NCBI RefSeq assembly: GCF_016679925.1
Contig: NZ_JAEQBW010000006.1
Location: 1-64,000, forward strand
Length of the DNA: 64,000 nucleotides
Source: Marivirga aurantiaca
Lineage (GTDB): Bacteria > Bacteroidota > Bacteroidia > Cytophagales > Cyclobacteriaceae
Reading direction: 5' to 3'
Shown here: piece by piece, positions 8,874-16,708 of the stretch
Layout of the letters: the number at the start of each line of letters is the position of its first letter
How positions within the stretch are numbered: the stretch's first letter is position 1
Made by a program: the position numbers and the translations under genes
Notes under the pieces: model-generated
What the model saw: the letters and a program-made list of their open reading frames with translations, nothing else
Database searches by the model: none
What the model was told of the DNA's origin: nothing

Positions 8874-9672
8874 GGTATTTCTCCAGTCGTACCTCGTCAT
8901 GGAAAAACATTTTGGCCGATGCTTCAAAGGAAGCAGTCTTGTCAGACACCAGGAATCGATCTTTTTGTAGATTGCTTGTGGAATTCAAATTGTTTTCTTC
9001 CAGGTAAATTTTCAATCTTTTGGCAACTATAGAGGCAGAATCAAGAATATCCACCTGGTGGTTATAAAAAGTTGAAATTTCATTTTTGATTAAAGGATAG
9101 TGTGTGCAGCCCAGGATTAAAGCTTCAATTCCCATTAAATGATCATCCATGAGATAATTCTCAATAATTTCATGACTGATTTTATTTTCGAAGTACCCTT
9201 CTTCAATCATAGGAACCAGCAGTGGAGTGGCCAGACTTTTCAACTCAATGCTGCTGTTGATATTTTTTAATTTAGTTTCATACATTTTGGAGCCTACAGT
9301 TTGTTTGGTGCCAATAAGACCAATTTTTTTATTACTATAGTTTTCCGCTACAAAATTCACCACCGGATCAATTACATTAAATACCTTGGCTTTTGAACCC
9401 ACATACTCTTTTACCAGATCAAAGGCTGCAGAAGAGGCAGAATTGCAAGCAATTAATATAAGTTTGCAGCCCTGTTGTAACAATACATCGGTTACTTTAA
9501 TGGAATATGCCTGAATGGCTGCGGCCGATTTATCCCCATAAGGTAAATGAGCAATATCCCCAAAGTATACCATACTTTCCGTAGGCATAAGTTCTCTTAC
9601 TTTGTGTGCTACTGTAAGTCCCCCGATTCCGGAGTCAAAAATCCCTATAGGCGCTGAACTGTTTTGATCCAT
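8860..9672 (-). CDS. murI: Glutamate racemase
   Basis: The enzyme interconverts L- and D-glutamate in the cytoplasm to supply D-Glu for peptidoglycan. The 270-residue length is normal. Motifs: PIGIFDSGIGGLTV at the N-terminus with Asp13, FGDIAHLPYG, the first catalytic cysteine Cys76 in ACNSAS and the second Cys189 in GCTHYPLI. All expected residues are present. The gene stands alone and converges on the histidine kinase gene with a 14-base overlap of the 3' ends. Just before the ATG the minus strand reads CATATTTG, close to the -7 consensus. Confidence 0.96.
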   Translation of the reverse strand: MDQNSSAPIGIFDSGIGGLTVAHKVRELMPTESMVYFGDIAHLPYGDKSAAAIQAYSIKVTDVLLQQGCKLILIACNSASSAAFDLVKEYVGSKAKVFNVIDPVVNFVAENYSNKKIGLIGTKQTVGSKMYETKLKNINSSIELKSLATPLLVPMIEEGYFENKISHEIIENYLMDDHLMGIEALILGCTHYPLIKNEISTFYNHQVDILDSASIVAKRLKIYLEENNLNSTSNLQKDRFLVSDKTASFEASAKMFFHDEVRLEKYLIWD

Positions 9673-10003
9673 ACTGCAAATATGAAAAGATGATTAGATT
9701 TTATAGTGATGGGAAGAAGATTTTTTAATATTCAATTGATATAAGCAATCCAATCCTTTCCACAGAACTTCATCCATCGGCAGAAGTAATCAATTGACGA
9801 GATGATAATGAATGGTGAACATTAACGCCTCTTTCCGGTGAGTATAGAAAAAGCAGGTTCCTGAATATAACATTTCCTTTTATAATTTTATTTTAGATAT
9901 AATCTATTGATTAATAATGTTTTATATCTATTTCTAGCTGAGTCCATCAATTTATTTTCAAATTGTTGTAACTTTTGTGCCAGTTACACATCATCCTATT
10001 GTA
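9673..10003. other. Divergent intergenic region between murI and an ECF sigma gene
   Basis: No gene is supported. On the right, TGTAAC at 9967-9972, about 32 bases before the sigma ATG, resembles an ECF -35 element and overlaps an imperfect TANNTTTG (TAACTTTTG). Autoregulation of the sigma operon is possible but not shown. Confidence 0.35.
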
Positions 10004-10537
10004 ATGAGCGAGGAAATCTACTTTAAGAACACATTTTTAAGCCAAAAGAATAAGCTTTACCGCTTTGCATTCTTTTTCTTAAAAGAAACGGATGAGGCTA
10101 AAGATGCCACTCAGGAGACCCTGATAAAAATATGGGACAAGAGAGAGGAATGGCATAAAGTAGAAAATCCAGATGCCTGGAGCATGCAAATTATAAAAAA
10201 CAATTGTTTGGACAGGTTGAGGAAAACCAAGACAGTTCAAAAGCATCAGGCAAATCTGAACTTCGCTCAGTCTACTGATCAAAACCCGGGTACAATATCG
10301 ATATGGCAAGATCAATGGAAATTATTGCAACAGGTATTGAATCAGCTTAGTGACAAACAAAAAGCTGTATTCATTTTAAGAGAGATTGAAGGCAACAGTT
10401 ATCAGGAGATAGCCGAATCGCTGGAAATATCGGAGGCGCAGGTAAAGTCGGATTTATTTCGGTCGCGCAAGTATTTGAAAGAGACAATGTTAAAAATAAA
10501 CAATCATGGCATCGGAACAACTCGAACAATGGCTTGA
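10004..10537 (+). CDS. ECF-family RNA polymerase sigma factor
   Basis: From ATG 10004 the protein has 177 residues, typical for a group 4 sigma factor. Region 2 spans about 10-80 (YRFAFFFLKETDEAKDATQE, then NPDAWSMQIIKNNCLDRLRK); region 4 spans about 115-165 (LSDKQKAVFILREIEGNSYQ and the helix-turn-helix EIAESLEISEAQVKSDL). A GTG at 9977 would add nine residues, but it falls in the presumed promoter. The next gene overlaps by 32 bases and has the look of a membrane anti-sigma factor, so the pair probably answers an envelope signal and controls the downstream DUF4252 genes. Confidence 0.9.
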   Translation: MSEEIYFKNTFLSQKNKLYRFAFFFLKETDEAKDATQETLIKIWDKREEWHKVENPDAWSMQIIKNNCLDRLRKTKTVQKHQANLNFAQSTDQNPGTISIWQDQWKLLQQVLNQLSDKQKAVFILREIEGNSYQEIAESLEISEAQVKSDLFRSRKYLKETMLKINNHGIGTTRTMA

Positions 10538-11045
10538 AAAATACTGGCAAGGTGAATTAAGCCATGTGGAAGAAATGCAGTTCAGAAGTGAACTAAAAGT
10601 CAACAAAGATTCGCTCAGTGGGGAACTCAAGTCTATTGCAGAGTGGTTCGAAACAACTGAGAACGTTAAACAAGAGCTCAGCCTTGACGATGATTTTGAC
10701 GCAGAAATCACAAGTAAAATTCATGGATCTAAATTTCTGACAAACCAGTGGAGTTGGTGGAAAGTGGCGGCTTCTGTATTGATCATCATTAGCCTGGGAT
10801 ATTTGGCCTGGCTAATGCCTCAACAACAAGACCAGTCCACACTGACTGAAATAAACAATACACAGGAAAATCCTGAAAAAGCTTTTGAGGAAACCAAAGC
10901 TACGCTACTACTGATGGCTAATATGATGAATTCAGGTAAAGATCATTTGAATTCACTTCAGTTGTTTCAGGTAGCACAGGAAAAAGTACAAAACTCCTTG
11001 AAAAAAGAGGAATCAAAAAAAGACAATTCAGAAAAAAGCATTTAA
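10506..11045 (+). CDS. Putative membrane anti-sigma factor
   Basis: The 179-residue protein has a soluble acidic N-terminal part (1-85, starting MASEQLEQWLEKYWQGELS, the usual beginning of Bacteroidetes anti-sigma-like proteins), one membrane helix at about 88-106 (VAASVLIIISLGYLAWLMP) and a periplasmic tail of about 70 residues rich in Gln, Glu and Lys. It overlaps the ECF sigma gene by 32 bases, which implies coupled translation. The topology and position support an anti-sigma role. No zinc-finger (ZAS) motif HxxxCxxC is visible, so the call rests on context. Confidence 0.65.
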   Translation: MASEQLEQWLEKYWQGELSHVEEMQFRSELKVNKDSLSGELKSIAEWFETTENVKQELSLDDDFDAEITSKIHGSKFLTNQWSWWKVAASVLIIISLGYLAWLMPQQQDQSTLTEINNTQENPEKAFEETKATLLLMANMMNSGKDHLNSLQLFQVAQEKVQNSLKKEESKKDNSEKSI

Positions 11046-11056
11046 ATAAAGAAAAG

Positions 11057-11581
11057 ATGAAAAAGATAACATTAATATTAGCGCTATTCCTTACAGGAAG
11101 TATTGCATGGGCACAAAATGCAGAGTTTATTAAATTTTATAATAAATACTCATCAAATCCGGAATTCACTATTGTATCGGTGAATGAAAGAATGATAGCC
11201 TTATTTTCCAATTTTGAAATGGAGGGTGAGGAAGAGAAGGCAGTAATGGAAGCAGTTTCAAAGTTAAAAGGGATTAAACTGATTGCTAATCAGAAAACTA
11301 CTCAGGGAAAGAAGCTTTTTCTGGAAGCACAAACATCCTTCAATAAAGATTATGATGAATTGATGACTGTAAGAGACGGAGATTCGGATATGCGGTTTAT
11401 GATCAAAGAAAAAGATGGAATTATCAATGAATTGGTCATGCTGGTAGGAAGTGATAGCAGCTTTGTAGCAGCCAGCCTATTTGGAAATATCGATTTAAAA
11501 CAAATGTCCAAAATGGCCAAAGGCTTAAATATTTCAGGAATGGAAAATCTGGAGCAATTGGAAAATGTGGATGATAATTAA
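11057..11581 (+). CDS. DUF4252-family secreted protein
   Basis: A 174-residue protein with a clean signal peptide (MKKITLILALFLTGSIAWAQ, cleavage after Gln20) and a mature domain of the DUF4252 type: an N-terminal EFIKFYNKYSSNPEFTIVSV segment and a later RDGDSDMRFMIKEKDG strand pair. The function of the family is unknown; members commonly sit beside ECF sigma / anti-sigma pairs in Bacteroidetes, as here. It lies 11 bases after the anti-sigma gene and is probably co-transcribed. A strong terminator follows. Confidence 0.78.
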   Translation: MKKITLILALFLTGSIAWAQNAEFIKFYNKYSSNPEFTIVSVNERMIALFSNFEMEGEEEKAVMEAVSKLKGIKLIANQKTTQGKKLFLEAQTSFNKDYDELMTVRDGDSDMRFMIKEKDGIINELVMLVGSDSSFVAASLFGNIDLKQMSKMAKGLNISGMENLEQLENVDDN

Positions 11582-11630
11582 AATTCCCCTGAAGTCACTA
11601 AGTAATTAAATTGAAGTTGGAATTTTTAAA

Positions 11631-11657
11631 AGACTAAGCTGTATTTTAGCTTAGTCT
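11631..11657 (+). terminator. Rho-independent terminator after the sigma operon
   Basis: AGACTAAGCT (11631-11640) pairs perfectly with AGCTTAGTCT (11648-11657), followed by TTATTTTAT. Confidence 0.8.
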
Positions 11658-11691
11658 TTATTTTATATTTATAGATAAACAATCAATTGCC

Positions 11692-12297
11692 ATGAGTCTA
11701 CGATTACCAGTTAGCATTATTATACTTCTTTTTTCTTTGATTGGATGTCAAAGCAAAGTTGAAAACCCCATGGAAAAGATAGAGGAGGAGAAGATTCATT
11801 CCCTTTCCTTGCACTTATATCCCAGTACCATTCGTATGGTGAATATTGCCAATGACCCCAATTTTCATGAAGTTACTAAGAATGTAAAAAAGGCTCATTA
11901 CTTACAGATTAACCTGGACAGTGAAGAAAAAACTTCAGCTTATGAAGCATGGAAAAATGAGCAGAGTTTTTCTGATTGGGAGGAGATGCTTTCAGCCAGA
12001 ATGAATGGCTCTTTAGTTAATATTTATACCCCACAAGGAGAAGAAGACTATTTCTTTGCTTCTATTGAATCGAATGATGTGGTGAGCTTAGTGTGGTTGG
12101 AAGGAAAGGTGGATTTAGCTAAGGCTACTCAGTTAATGCAAACCGGCATTGATTTAGGTCCGGTAACGGATTTTCTAACTGATAAAAAGGAAACCGAAGA
12201 ACAAAGAGAGAAAATGAAAGCGCTGAGAAAGCAAATGAACGAAGGAGAAGCTATGCCTGAAGTAGACTCGCTTGAGATTGATCAACCCAATAAGTAA
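11692..12297 (+). CDS. Lipoprotein, DUF4252-like
   Basis: 201 residues with signal and lipobox LFSLIGCQSK (Cys19). The mature part follows the preceding DUF4252 protein in outline: a stretch beginning LHLYPSTIRMVNIANDPNF, a central charged helix and a strand pair around EDYFFASIESNDVVSLVWLE, then a helix-rich acidic tail (EEQREKMKALRKQM). I infer a distant DUF4252 member tethered to a membrane. It starts after a terminator and ends 18 bases before the ABC ATPase gene, so it may belong to either the sigma regulon or the exporter unit. Confidence 0.6.
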   Translation: MSLRLPVSIIILLFSLIGCQSKVENPMEKIEEEKIHSLSLHLYPSTIRMVNIANDPNFHEVTKNVKKAHYLQINLDSEEKTSAYEAWKNEQSFSDWEEMLSARMNGSLVNIYTPQGEEDYFFASIESNDVVSLVWLEGKVDLAKATQLMQTGIDLGPVTDFLTDKKETEEQREKMKALRKQMNEGEAMPEVDSLEIDQPNK

Positions 12298-12315
12298 AAT
12301 TGAAAAGTCCGATTT

Positions 12316-13212
12316 ATGAATGAAATCATTTTAAAAATAACAGGCCTTACAAAGCATTATGGCAGAATTACCGCTATAAATCAGTTGGATCTTGAAGTAC
12401 ATAAAGGAAGTGTATTTGGTCTATTAGGACCCAATGGAAGTGGAAAGAGTACCACTCTGGGAATTTTATTGGGAGTAACACAAAAAGATTCCGGTGAATA
12501 TGAGTGGTTCTCACAAAAACCTGAAGCCTCCCAGAGAAAAAAGATTGGAGCCATATTAGAAAGCCCAACATTTTACCCTTACCTATCGGGTATACAAAAC
12601 TTACGGGTGGTTTGTAAAATTAAAGATGTTCACGATTCACGAATTGAAGAAGTGCTAAAGCAAGTAGGTTTGTTTGAAAGGGGGAATTCACCTTTTAAAA
12701 CCTATTCTCTGGGAATGAAGCAGCGACTGGCCATAGCTTCGGCCTTACTCTCAGATCCGGAAGTGTTAATACTGGATGAACCCACCAATGGATTAGATCC
12801 GCAGGGAATTGCAGAAATAAGAGAGTTAATTCTGACAATTGCGGATAGTGGTAAAACGATCATTCTGGCCAGCCACTTGTTGGATGAGGTACAGAAAGTG
12901 TGCTCGCATTTTGCTGTGCTCAAAAATGGCAAGAAAATATTTAGTGGCAGTGTAGCCGAGAGCCTGTCCGGTAATGATGGAGTTGAAATCTCTTCTGGTG
13001 ATTTGGCTCGGTTAGAGCAGCTTGCGCAAGATTTTTCCGGTGTAAAACAAATTAGAAAGAATAATTTAAGCAGATTGGAAGTACAATTTGAGAATCATGT
13101 GGATATTATTAATTTCCATGAATACCTTATAGAAAATGGCATTGTGCTTAATCATCTGGCCTATATCAATAAATCATTGGAGAAACAATTCTTAGAACTT
13201 TTATCAGCCTAA
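12316..13212 (+). CDS. ABC transporter ATP-binding protein, BcrA/CcmA type
   Basis: The 298-residue ATPase of an ABC-2 exporter. Walker A is GLLGPNGSGKSTT, the signature is YSLGMKQRLAIA, Walker B is VLILDEPTNGLDP and the switch His is in ILASHLLDEV. A C-terminal extension of about 80 residues (from about 215) matches the regulatory tail of bacitracin- or lantibiotic-type ATPases. It pairs with the permease that starts 4 bases downstream. The substrate is not predictable from the sequence; family members export peptides, antibiotics or lipids, or serve in membrane remodelling. Confidence 0.9.
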   Translation: MNEIILKITGLTKHYGRITAINQLDLEVHKGSVFGLLGPNGSGKSTTLGILLGVTQKDSGEYEWFSQKPEASQRKKIGAILESPTFYPYLSGIQNLRVVCKIKDVHDSRIEEVLKQVGLFERGNSPFKTYSLGMKQRLAIASALLSDPEVLILDEPTNGLDPQGIAEIRELILTIADSGKTIILASHLLDEVQKVCSHFAVLKNGKKIFSGSVAESLSGNDGVEISSGDLARLEQLAQDFSGVKQIRKNNLSRLEVQFENHVDIINFHEYLIENGIVLNHLAYINKSLEKQFLELLSA

Positions 13213-13216
13213 TATT

Positions 13217-14029
13217 ATGTGGAAACTTTTACAAATAGAGTGGTTAAAGCTCAAAAATTACAAAACCTTCAATAGGTTGGCTATTGTTTATTTTATATTG
13301 CTTTTGTTAATCTTAAGTAGCGTAAAACTTTTACTTTCCTGGATGCAAAGCTCAGGTGTGGAGTTTCAGGGTATAAGCCCCTCGATCATCCCTTTTTATG
13401 ATTTTCCTGATGTATGGCAAAACCTTACTTATCTGGCATCATACCTGAAATTCTTTTTAGGTTTTATAGTGATTATTTCTGTTACCAATGAGTACTCTTT
13501 CAGAACCATTCGGCAGAATATTATTGATGGCATGTCACCACAATCATTTCTGTGGTCTAAGCAATTCATGATTTTTACTTTTAGTTTGGTAAATGTGGTG
13601 GTGCTCTTCCTGTCTGGTACTTTAATGGGATTACTTCATTCCCCCAGTTTTGAACCGCATCTGTTTTTTACCGGAATGGATTTTCTACTGGCGCACTTTT
13701 TAGAGTTGATTACTTTTCTGAATCTGTGTATGTTACTTTCTTTATTGTTGAAAAAATCCGGTTTTGCCATCATTGCATTATGTTTTTATGGTTTAATCTT
13801 GGAGCCTGCTTTGGTTGGATTCTTAAATTATAAGTTTGACGATCATTGGTTAATTTCACTTTTCCCCATTCATGCAGTTAATAATTTGATTGAGATTCCA
13901 TTTCAGCGGTATGTGTTTATGGAAATTCAGAATTATGTAGCTTTAGGAAGTTTCCTCATTGCTTTAGGCTGGTATTTCCTTAGCTTGTTTTTTAACTATT
14001 TACTCATTGCAAAACGGGATATAGCTTAA
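13217..14029 (+). CDS. ABC-2 type permease
   Basis: The 270-residue membrane protein has six predicted helices (first at about 21-42, IVYFILLLLILSSVKLLLS; last at about 241-263) and a large loop between helices 1 and 2, the usual layout of ABC-2 exporters paired with BcrA-type ATPases. The motif FVIVISVTNEYSFRTIRQNI sits at the conserved N-E-F/Y-x-x-x-T position after helix 2. It lies 4 bases after the ATPase gene and ends before a strong terminator, so the two (perhaps with the upstream lipoprotein) form the unit. Confidence 0.85.
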   Translation: MWKLLQIEWLKLKNYKTFNRLAIVYFILLLLILSSVKLLLSWMQSSGVEFQGISPSIIPFYDFPDVWQNLTYLASYLKFFLGFIVIISVTNEYSFRTIRQNIIDGMSPQSFLWSKQFMIFTFSLVNVVVLFLSGTLMGLLHSPSFEPHLFFTGMDFLLAHFLELITFLNLCMLLSLLLKKSGFAIIALCFYGLILEPALVGFLNYKFDDHWLISLFPIHAVNNLIEIPFQRYVFMEIQNYVALGSFLIALGWYFLSLFFNYLLIAKRDIA

Positions 14030-14049
14030 GCATAGGGTTTGGGTAAAAC

Positions 14050-14087
14050 AAAAAGCGCAGTATCATTAGTTTGATATTGCGCTTTTT
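14050..14087. terminator. Bidirectional terminator
   Basis: AAAAAGCGCAGTATCA (14050-14065) pairs with TGATATTGCGCTTTTT (14072-14087), one mismatch, between the convergent permease gene and the small secreted-protein gene. A/T runs on both sides suit both strands. Confidence 0.85.
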
Positions 14088-14105
14088 ATTATAAGTTTTA
14101 ACTGC

Positions 14106-14474
14106 TTATTGAATCACAATAGCAGCTTTGTTTAATTTCCCTTCTACCAAAGTATCTGTTTGTACGCCTAACATATTATTGTTCATTTTTCCTTTTGTGG
14201 CGTCCACAAAATAGGATTTGGCTTCCAGACCTTTAAAAGTCACACGACCTTTGCTGTCTGTTTCGGATGGGCCGGCTACTGCATTTTCACCACTTCTGTA
14301 ATCCTCGTTGTTATCATAGAGTGTAACAACAGCTCCTTCCTGTATGTTACCCAAATCGTCCTGAATCGTTATCCTCAAATTGGTTTTAAAAACCTGGTCA
14401 TTTTTTGGGGTGAATTGGAAAAAAGCAAAGGCTGTTAATGATAATACTAAAAAACTCAGCTTAATTTTGTTCAT
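14106..14474 (-). CDS. Secreted protein with carboxypeptidase-regulatory-like domain
   Basis: 122 residues: a signal peptide (about 1-22), then a single beta-sandwich of the CarboxypepD_reg or SpaA-like kind. The pattern is LRITIQDDLGNIQEGAVVTL, a loop, TDSKGRVTFKGLEAKSYF and a last strand. The D-x-x-G-x-x-x-x-G-a-x-V-t-L and T-d-s-x-G-x-v-x-F blocks are typical of such folds. Function is unknown; in this phylum single copies are often small periplasmic or surface proteins. It stands alone, divergent from the amidase gene 66 bases away. Confidence 0.6.
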   Translation of the reverse strand: MNKIKLSFLVLSLTAFAFFQFTPKNDQVFKTNLRITIQDDLGNIQEGAVVTLYDNNEDYRSGENAVAGPSETDSKGRVTFKGLEAKSYFVDATKGKMNNNMLGVQTDTLVEGKLNKAAIVIQ

Positions 14475-14540
14475 AATTATTGAATTTATTTTTTGTAAAA
14501 AACGTAAGCTTTTGACTTTTGTTCGTTACTCTATTTGATT

Positions 14541-15875
14541 ATGATGATAAGATACATTTTTATATCCGTTTTTTTAATTTTAAGTGCACATAATTCCTTT
14601 TCCCAAAGCTCAATTTCGGCTTTAAGGGTAGATGATAACGGCAGGCATGCGAATGCATATCTCACGTTGACTACCGCACAGCAAAGGATTAGTGCGGAAA
14701 TTCCTTTTGCATACACAGCTATTGCATTAAAGAGTACAGAATCTCTGGACTTTTCAGAGTTTGCCATACTAGTTGAGGAGGATACTATTCCTTTTTATAA
14801 CGAAGGACACGCTCCGGAGGGATCGGAATTTAATTATTCAACTTTAATTCATTTTGACCAACCGCAGGAAGTTCTGACTTTAATCTATCCCAAAGGAGTA
14901 GAAGGTGTTTATTTAGTATTGATAAACAGTACTGATAACGATGCCGATGAAAAGGAAGATAAGCCAAAATATGAAGCTCAAAATAATTGTGAATTACCGA
15001 ATATAGTTCAGCAATCAGAATGGAGAAGCGGACTTGATGATCCCAATTATCAGAGAAGTTTTACCACTACTCAAAATATGATTGTTCATCATTCAGCCTA
15101 CCCGAATTCCATTACAAATTACAGACAGGCCGTACGAGATATATACATTTTACATACTCAGGAAAATGGCTGGTCAGACATCGGTTACAATTATCTTGTG
15201 GCGCCAGACGGAATGCTTTATGCCGGCAGAGATCCCGGAGATGGAGAACAAGACGAAGTGATGGGAGCACATTTTTGCGGGTCCAATGGAAATGTAATGG
15301 GTGTGTGTTTGTTAGGCAATTTTGAAGAACAGGATGCTACACAGGCTGCTTACCAAACGCTTGAACAACTGTTTGCCTGGAAAGCCTTTAAGGATGAGCT
15401 AAACCCAACTGCTCAAAATCCTCATCCGCTGAACAGTAATTTGGGTGTAATCGCAGGACATAGGGATGGTTGCAATACTGCTTGTCCGGGCCAGTACGTT
15501 TACAATAATCTACCACAGTTACGGGTGGAGGTAGCAGCCATGGTGAACGAATGTGAAGGAGAGGAGCCCGAAGAGCCCGAAGAACCTGTAGTGGAACTTC
15601 CTGTTGAGCCAAAGGATCTCGTTTATTTAACTGTTTATCCCAATCCTGTAAAGACCAATTTTGAACTGAATTTAGTGATGGATGAGGAGGACAGGGAGTC
15701 ATTGAAAAACCTCGTTATTTATGACGCTATTGGTAAAAAGATAAAGTGGGAGGGTCTGAATTATCAATCCAACCAGATCACAATTACACTTCCCAAGTCA
15801 CTGAAAGCCGGAATGTATTTTCTGTATGTGGTAAAAGGTGAGGTGGCTTTTCATAGAAAATTTGTAATACCTTAG
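14541..15875 (+). CDS. Secreted N-acetylmuramoyl-L-alanine amidase (PGRP domain) with T9SS sorting domain
   Basis: Order of parts in 444 residues: signal peptide (about 1-21), an N-terminal beta domain (about 22-145), an amidase_2/PGRP domain (about 165-335) and a type A T9SS C-terminal domain (from YLTVYPNPVKTNFEL, about 365). Zinc ligands are visible as His in IVHHSAYPN, His in VIAGHRDGCNTACPG and Cys in the same stretch; GYNYLVAPDGMLYAGR is the PGRP core. It should cleave the bond between muramic acid and stem peptide outside the cell, on the surface or in the medium, after export through the type IX system. ATG at 14541 was taken; the frame extends to a TTG at 14535 with no support. Confidence 0.9.
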   Translation: MMIRYIFISVFLILSAHNSFSQSSISALRVDDNGRHANAYLTLTTAQQRISAEIPFAYTAIALKSTESLDFSEFAILVEEDTIPFYNEGHAPEGSEFNYSTLIHFDQPQEVLTLIYPKGVEGVYLVLINSTDNDADEKEDKPKYEAQNNCELPNIVQQSEWRSGLDDPNYQRSFTTTQNMIVHHSAYPNSITNYRQAVRDIYILHTQENGWSDIGYNYLVAPDGMLYAGRDPGDGEQDEVMGAHFCGSNGNVMGVCLLGNFEEQDATQAAYQTLEQLFAWKAFKDELNPTAQNPHPLNSNLGVIAGHRDGCNTACPGQYVYNNLPQLRVEVAAMVNECEGEEPEEPEEPVVELPVEPKDLVYLTVYPNPVKTNFELNLVMDEEDRESLKNLVIYDAIGKKIKWEGLNYQSNQITITLPKSLKAGMYFLYVVKGEVAFHRKFVIP

Positions 15876-15889
15876 TCTAAAAATGGTGA

Positions 15890-16306
15890 TTATGCGGTTT
15901 TCAGATTGATAAATTCACTGGAATTTAAAACTTCTATCTCTGCAAAATAAAAATCGGCTTTGTTTTCAGTGATGATAATTTTACAACCTGCTCTTTCAGC
16001 GGCATAGTATTCCAACCCATCTTCAAAATCCAAAACCTGTTTATTGTCAAGGGCTTTTTGAACTGATGCCTGGTCGGAATCGGCAATTTTAATATGGGCT
16101 ACCATTAATTTGATTTTCTTTTTGGCTTGTTTGGCCCCTGATTTTTTCTCCGCAAAATAAAAAGCAATAGCAAGGCAAACGGGAGAGGTATAAAACTCGA
16201 AATGGGAATTCCCTGCCAAACTTAAAATACGGGCACTATGATTGAATAGTGGAAACTCTTTATTTAAAACCGAAATCAAAATATTGGCATCAAGGAATAC
16301 TTTCAT
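15890..16306 (-). CDS. PIN-domain toxin (VapC-like ribonuclease)
   Basis: The 138-residue PIN domain has acidic residues at the expected places: Asp6 in VFLDANILISVL, Glu/Asp in the middle (DFEDGLEYYAAERAG) and the C-terminal IITENKADFYF, in place of the common TxDxxF. PIN toxins are Mg-dependent ribonucleases that block translation. It overlaps the upstream antitoxin gene by 4 bases (ATGA), the standard order for such pairs. The first Asp plus the D-x-E-D block suggest the active site is intact. The RNA target is unknown. Confidence 0.82.
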   Translation of the reverse strand: MKVFLDANILISVLNKEFPLFNHSARILSLAGNSHFEFYTSPVCLAIAFYFAEKKSGAKQAKKKIKLMVAHIKIADSDQASVQKALDNKQVLDFEDGLEYYAAERAGCKIIITENKADFYFAEIEVLNSSEFINLKTA

Positions 16307-16560
16307 TTTTTGGAAGACATAAAATCAGATTTTAAATCTTTGCGACTTCTGGGCTTTGTATGGTACTCAGCTTTTCCTTCTGCAACTGCATGGACCCAAT
16401 CAGCTATTGGCAGCTCGTTCAGGCTTTTATAATCACCTGTAGTAATTTGCCTTAACAAAAACTCGGTAAGCCGTGACAAGCTAATGTTGTTTTGCTCAGC
16501 AAATAATTTGGCCTTTTCTATGACTTCCTGATTAAATGATAAGGTTACTTTGGCATCCAT
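16303..16560 (-). CDS. Antitoxin of the PIN toxin pair (DUF6364-like)
   Basis: 85 residues: a ribbon-helix-helix-like start (AKVTLSFNQEVIEKAKLFAE, then NNISLSRLTEFLLRQI) and a basic, probably disordered tail (about 55-85) that would wrap the toxin. The VTLSFNQEVIEKAKxFAxxNxxSLSxL pattern is that of the DUF6364 antitoxins found before PIN genes in Bacteroidetes. It overlaps the toxin start by 4 bases. A 9-bp inverted repeat 13-52 bases upstream is a likely autoregulatory site. Confidence 0.8.
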   Translation of the reverse strand: MDAKVTLSFNQEVIEKAKLFAEQNNISLSRLTEFLLRQITTGDYKSLNELPIADWVHAVAEGKAEYHTKPRSRKDLKSDFMSSKK

Positions 16561-16572
16561 AGCTTTAAAATT

Positions 16573-16612
16573 TTATTATACTACTAAATTATAAAAAGTA
16601 TACGTATAATAA
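16573..16612 (-). promoter_or_regulatory. Candidate operator of the toxin-antitoxin unit
   Basis: TTATTATAC (16573-16581) and GTATAATAA (16604-16612) form a perfect 9-bp inverted repeat 13 to 52 bases upstream of the antitoxin ATG. Such repeats are bound by ribbon-helix-helix antitoxins for autorepression; binding here is inferred. Confidence 0.5.
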
Positions 16613-16708
16613 GAATTTTGTTTTACATACTTTTAAATTTTCAAACGATTTACCGTCAAACTAAATCATAATTGATAACTTGTAGAACAGATTCTGACTA
16701 ATCGAATA

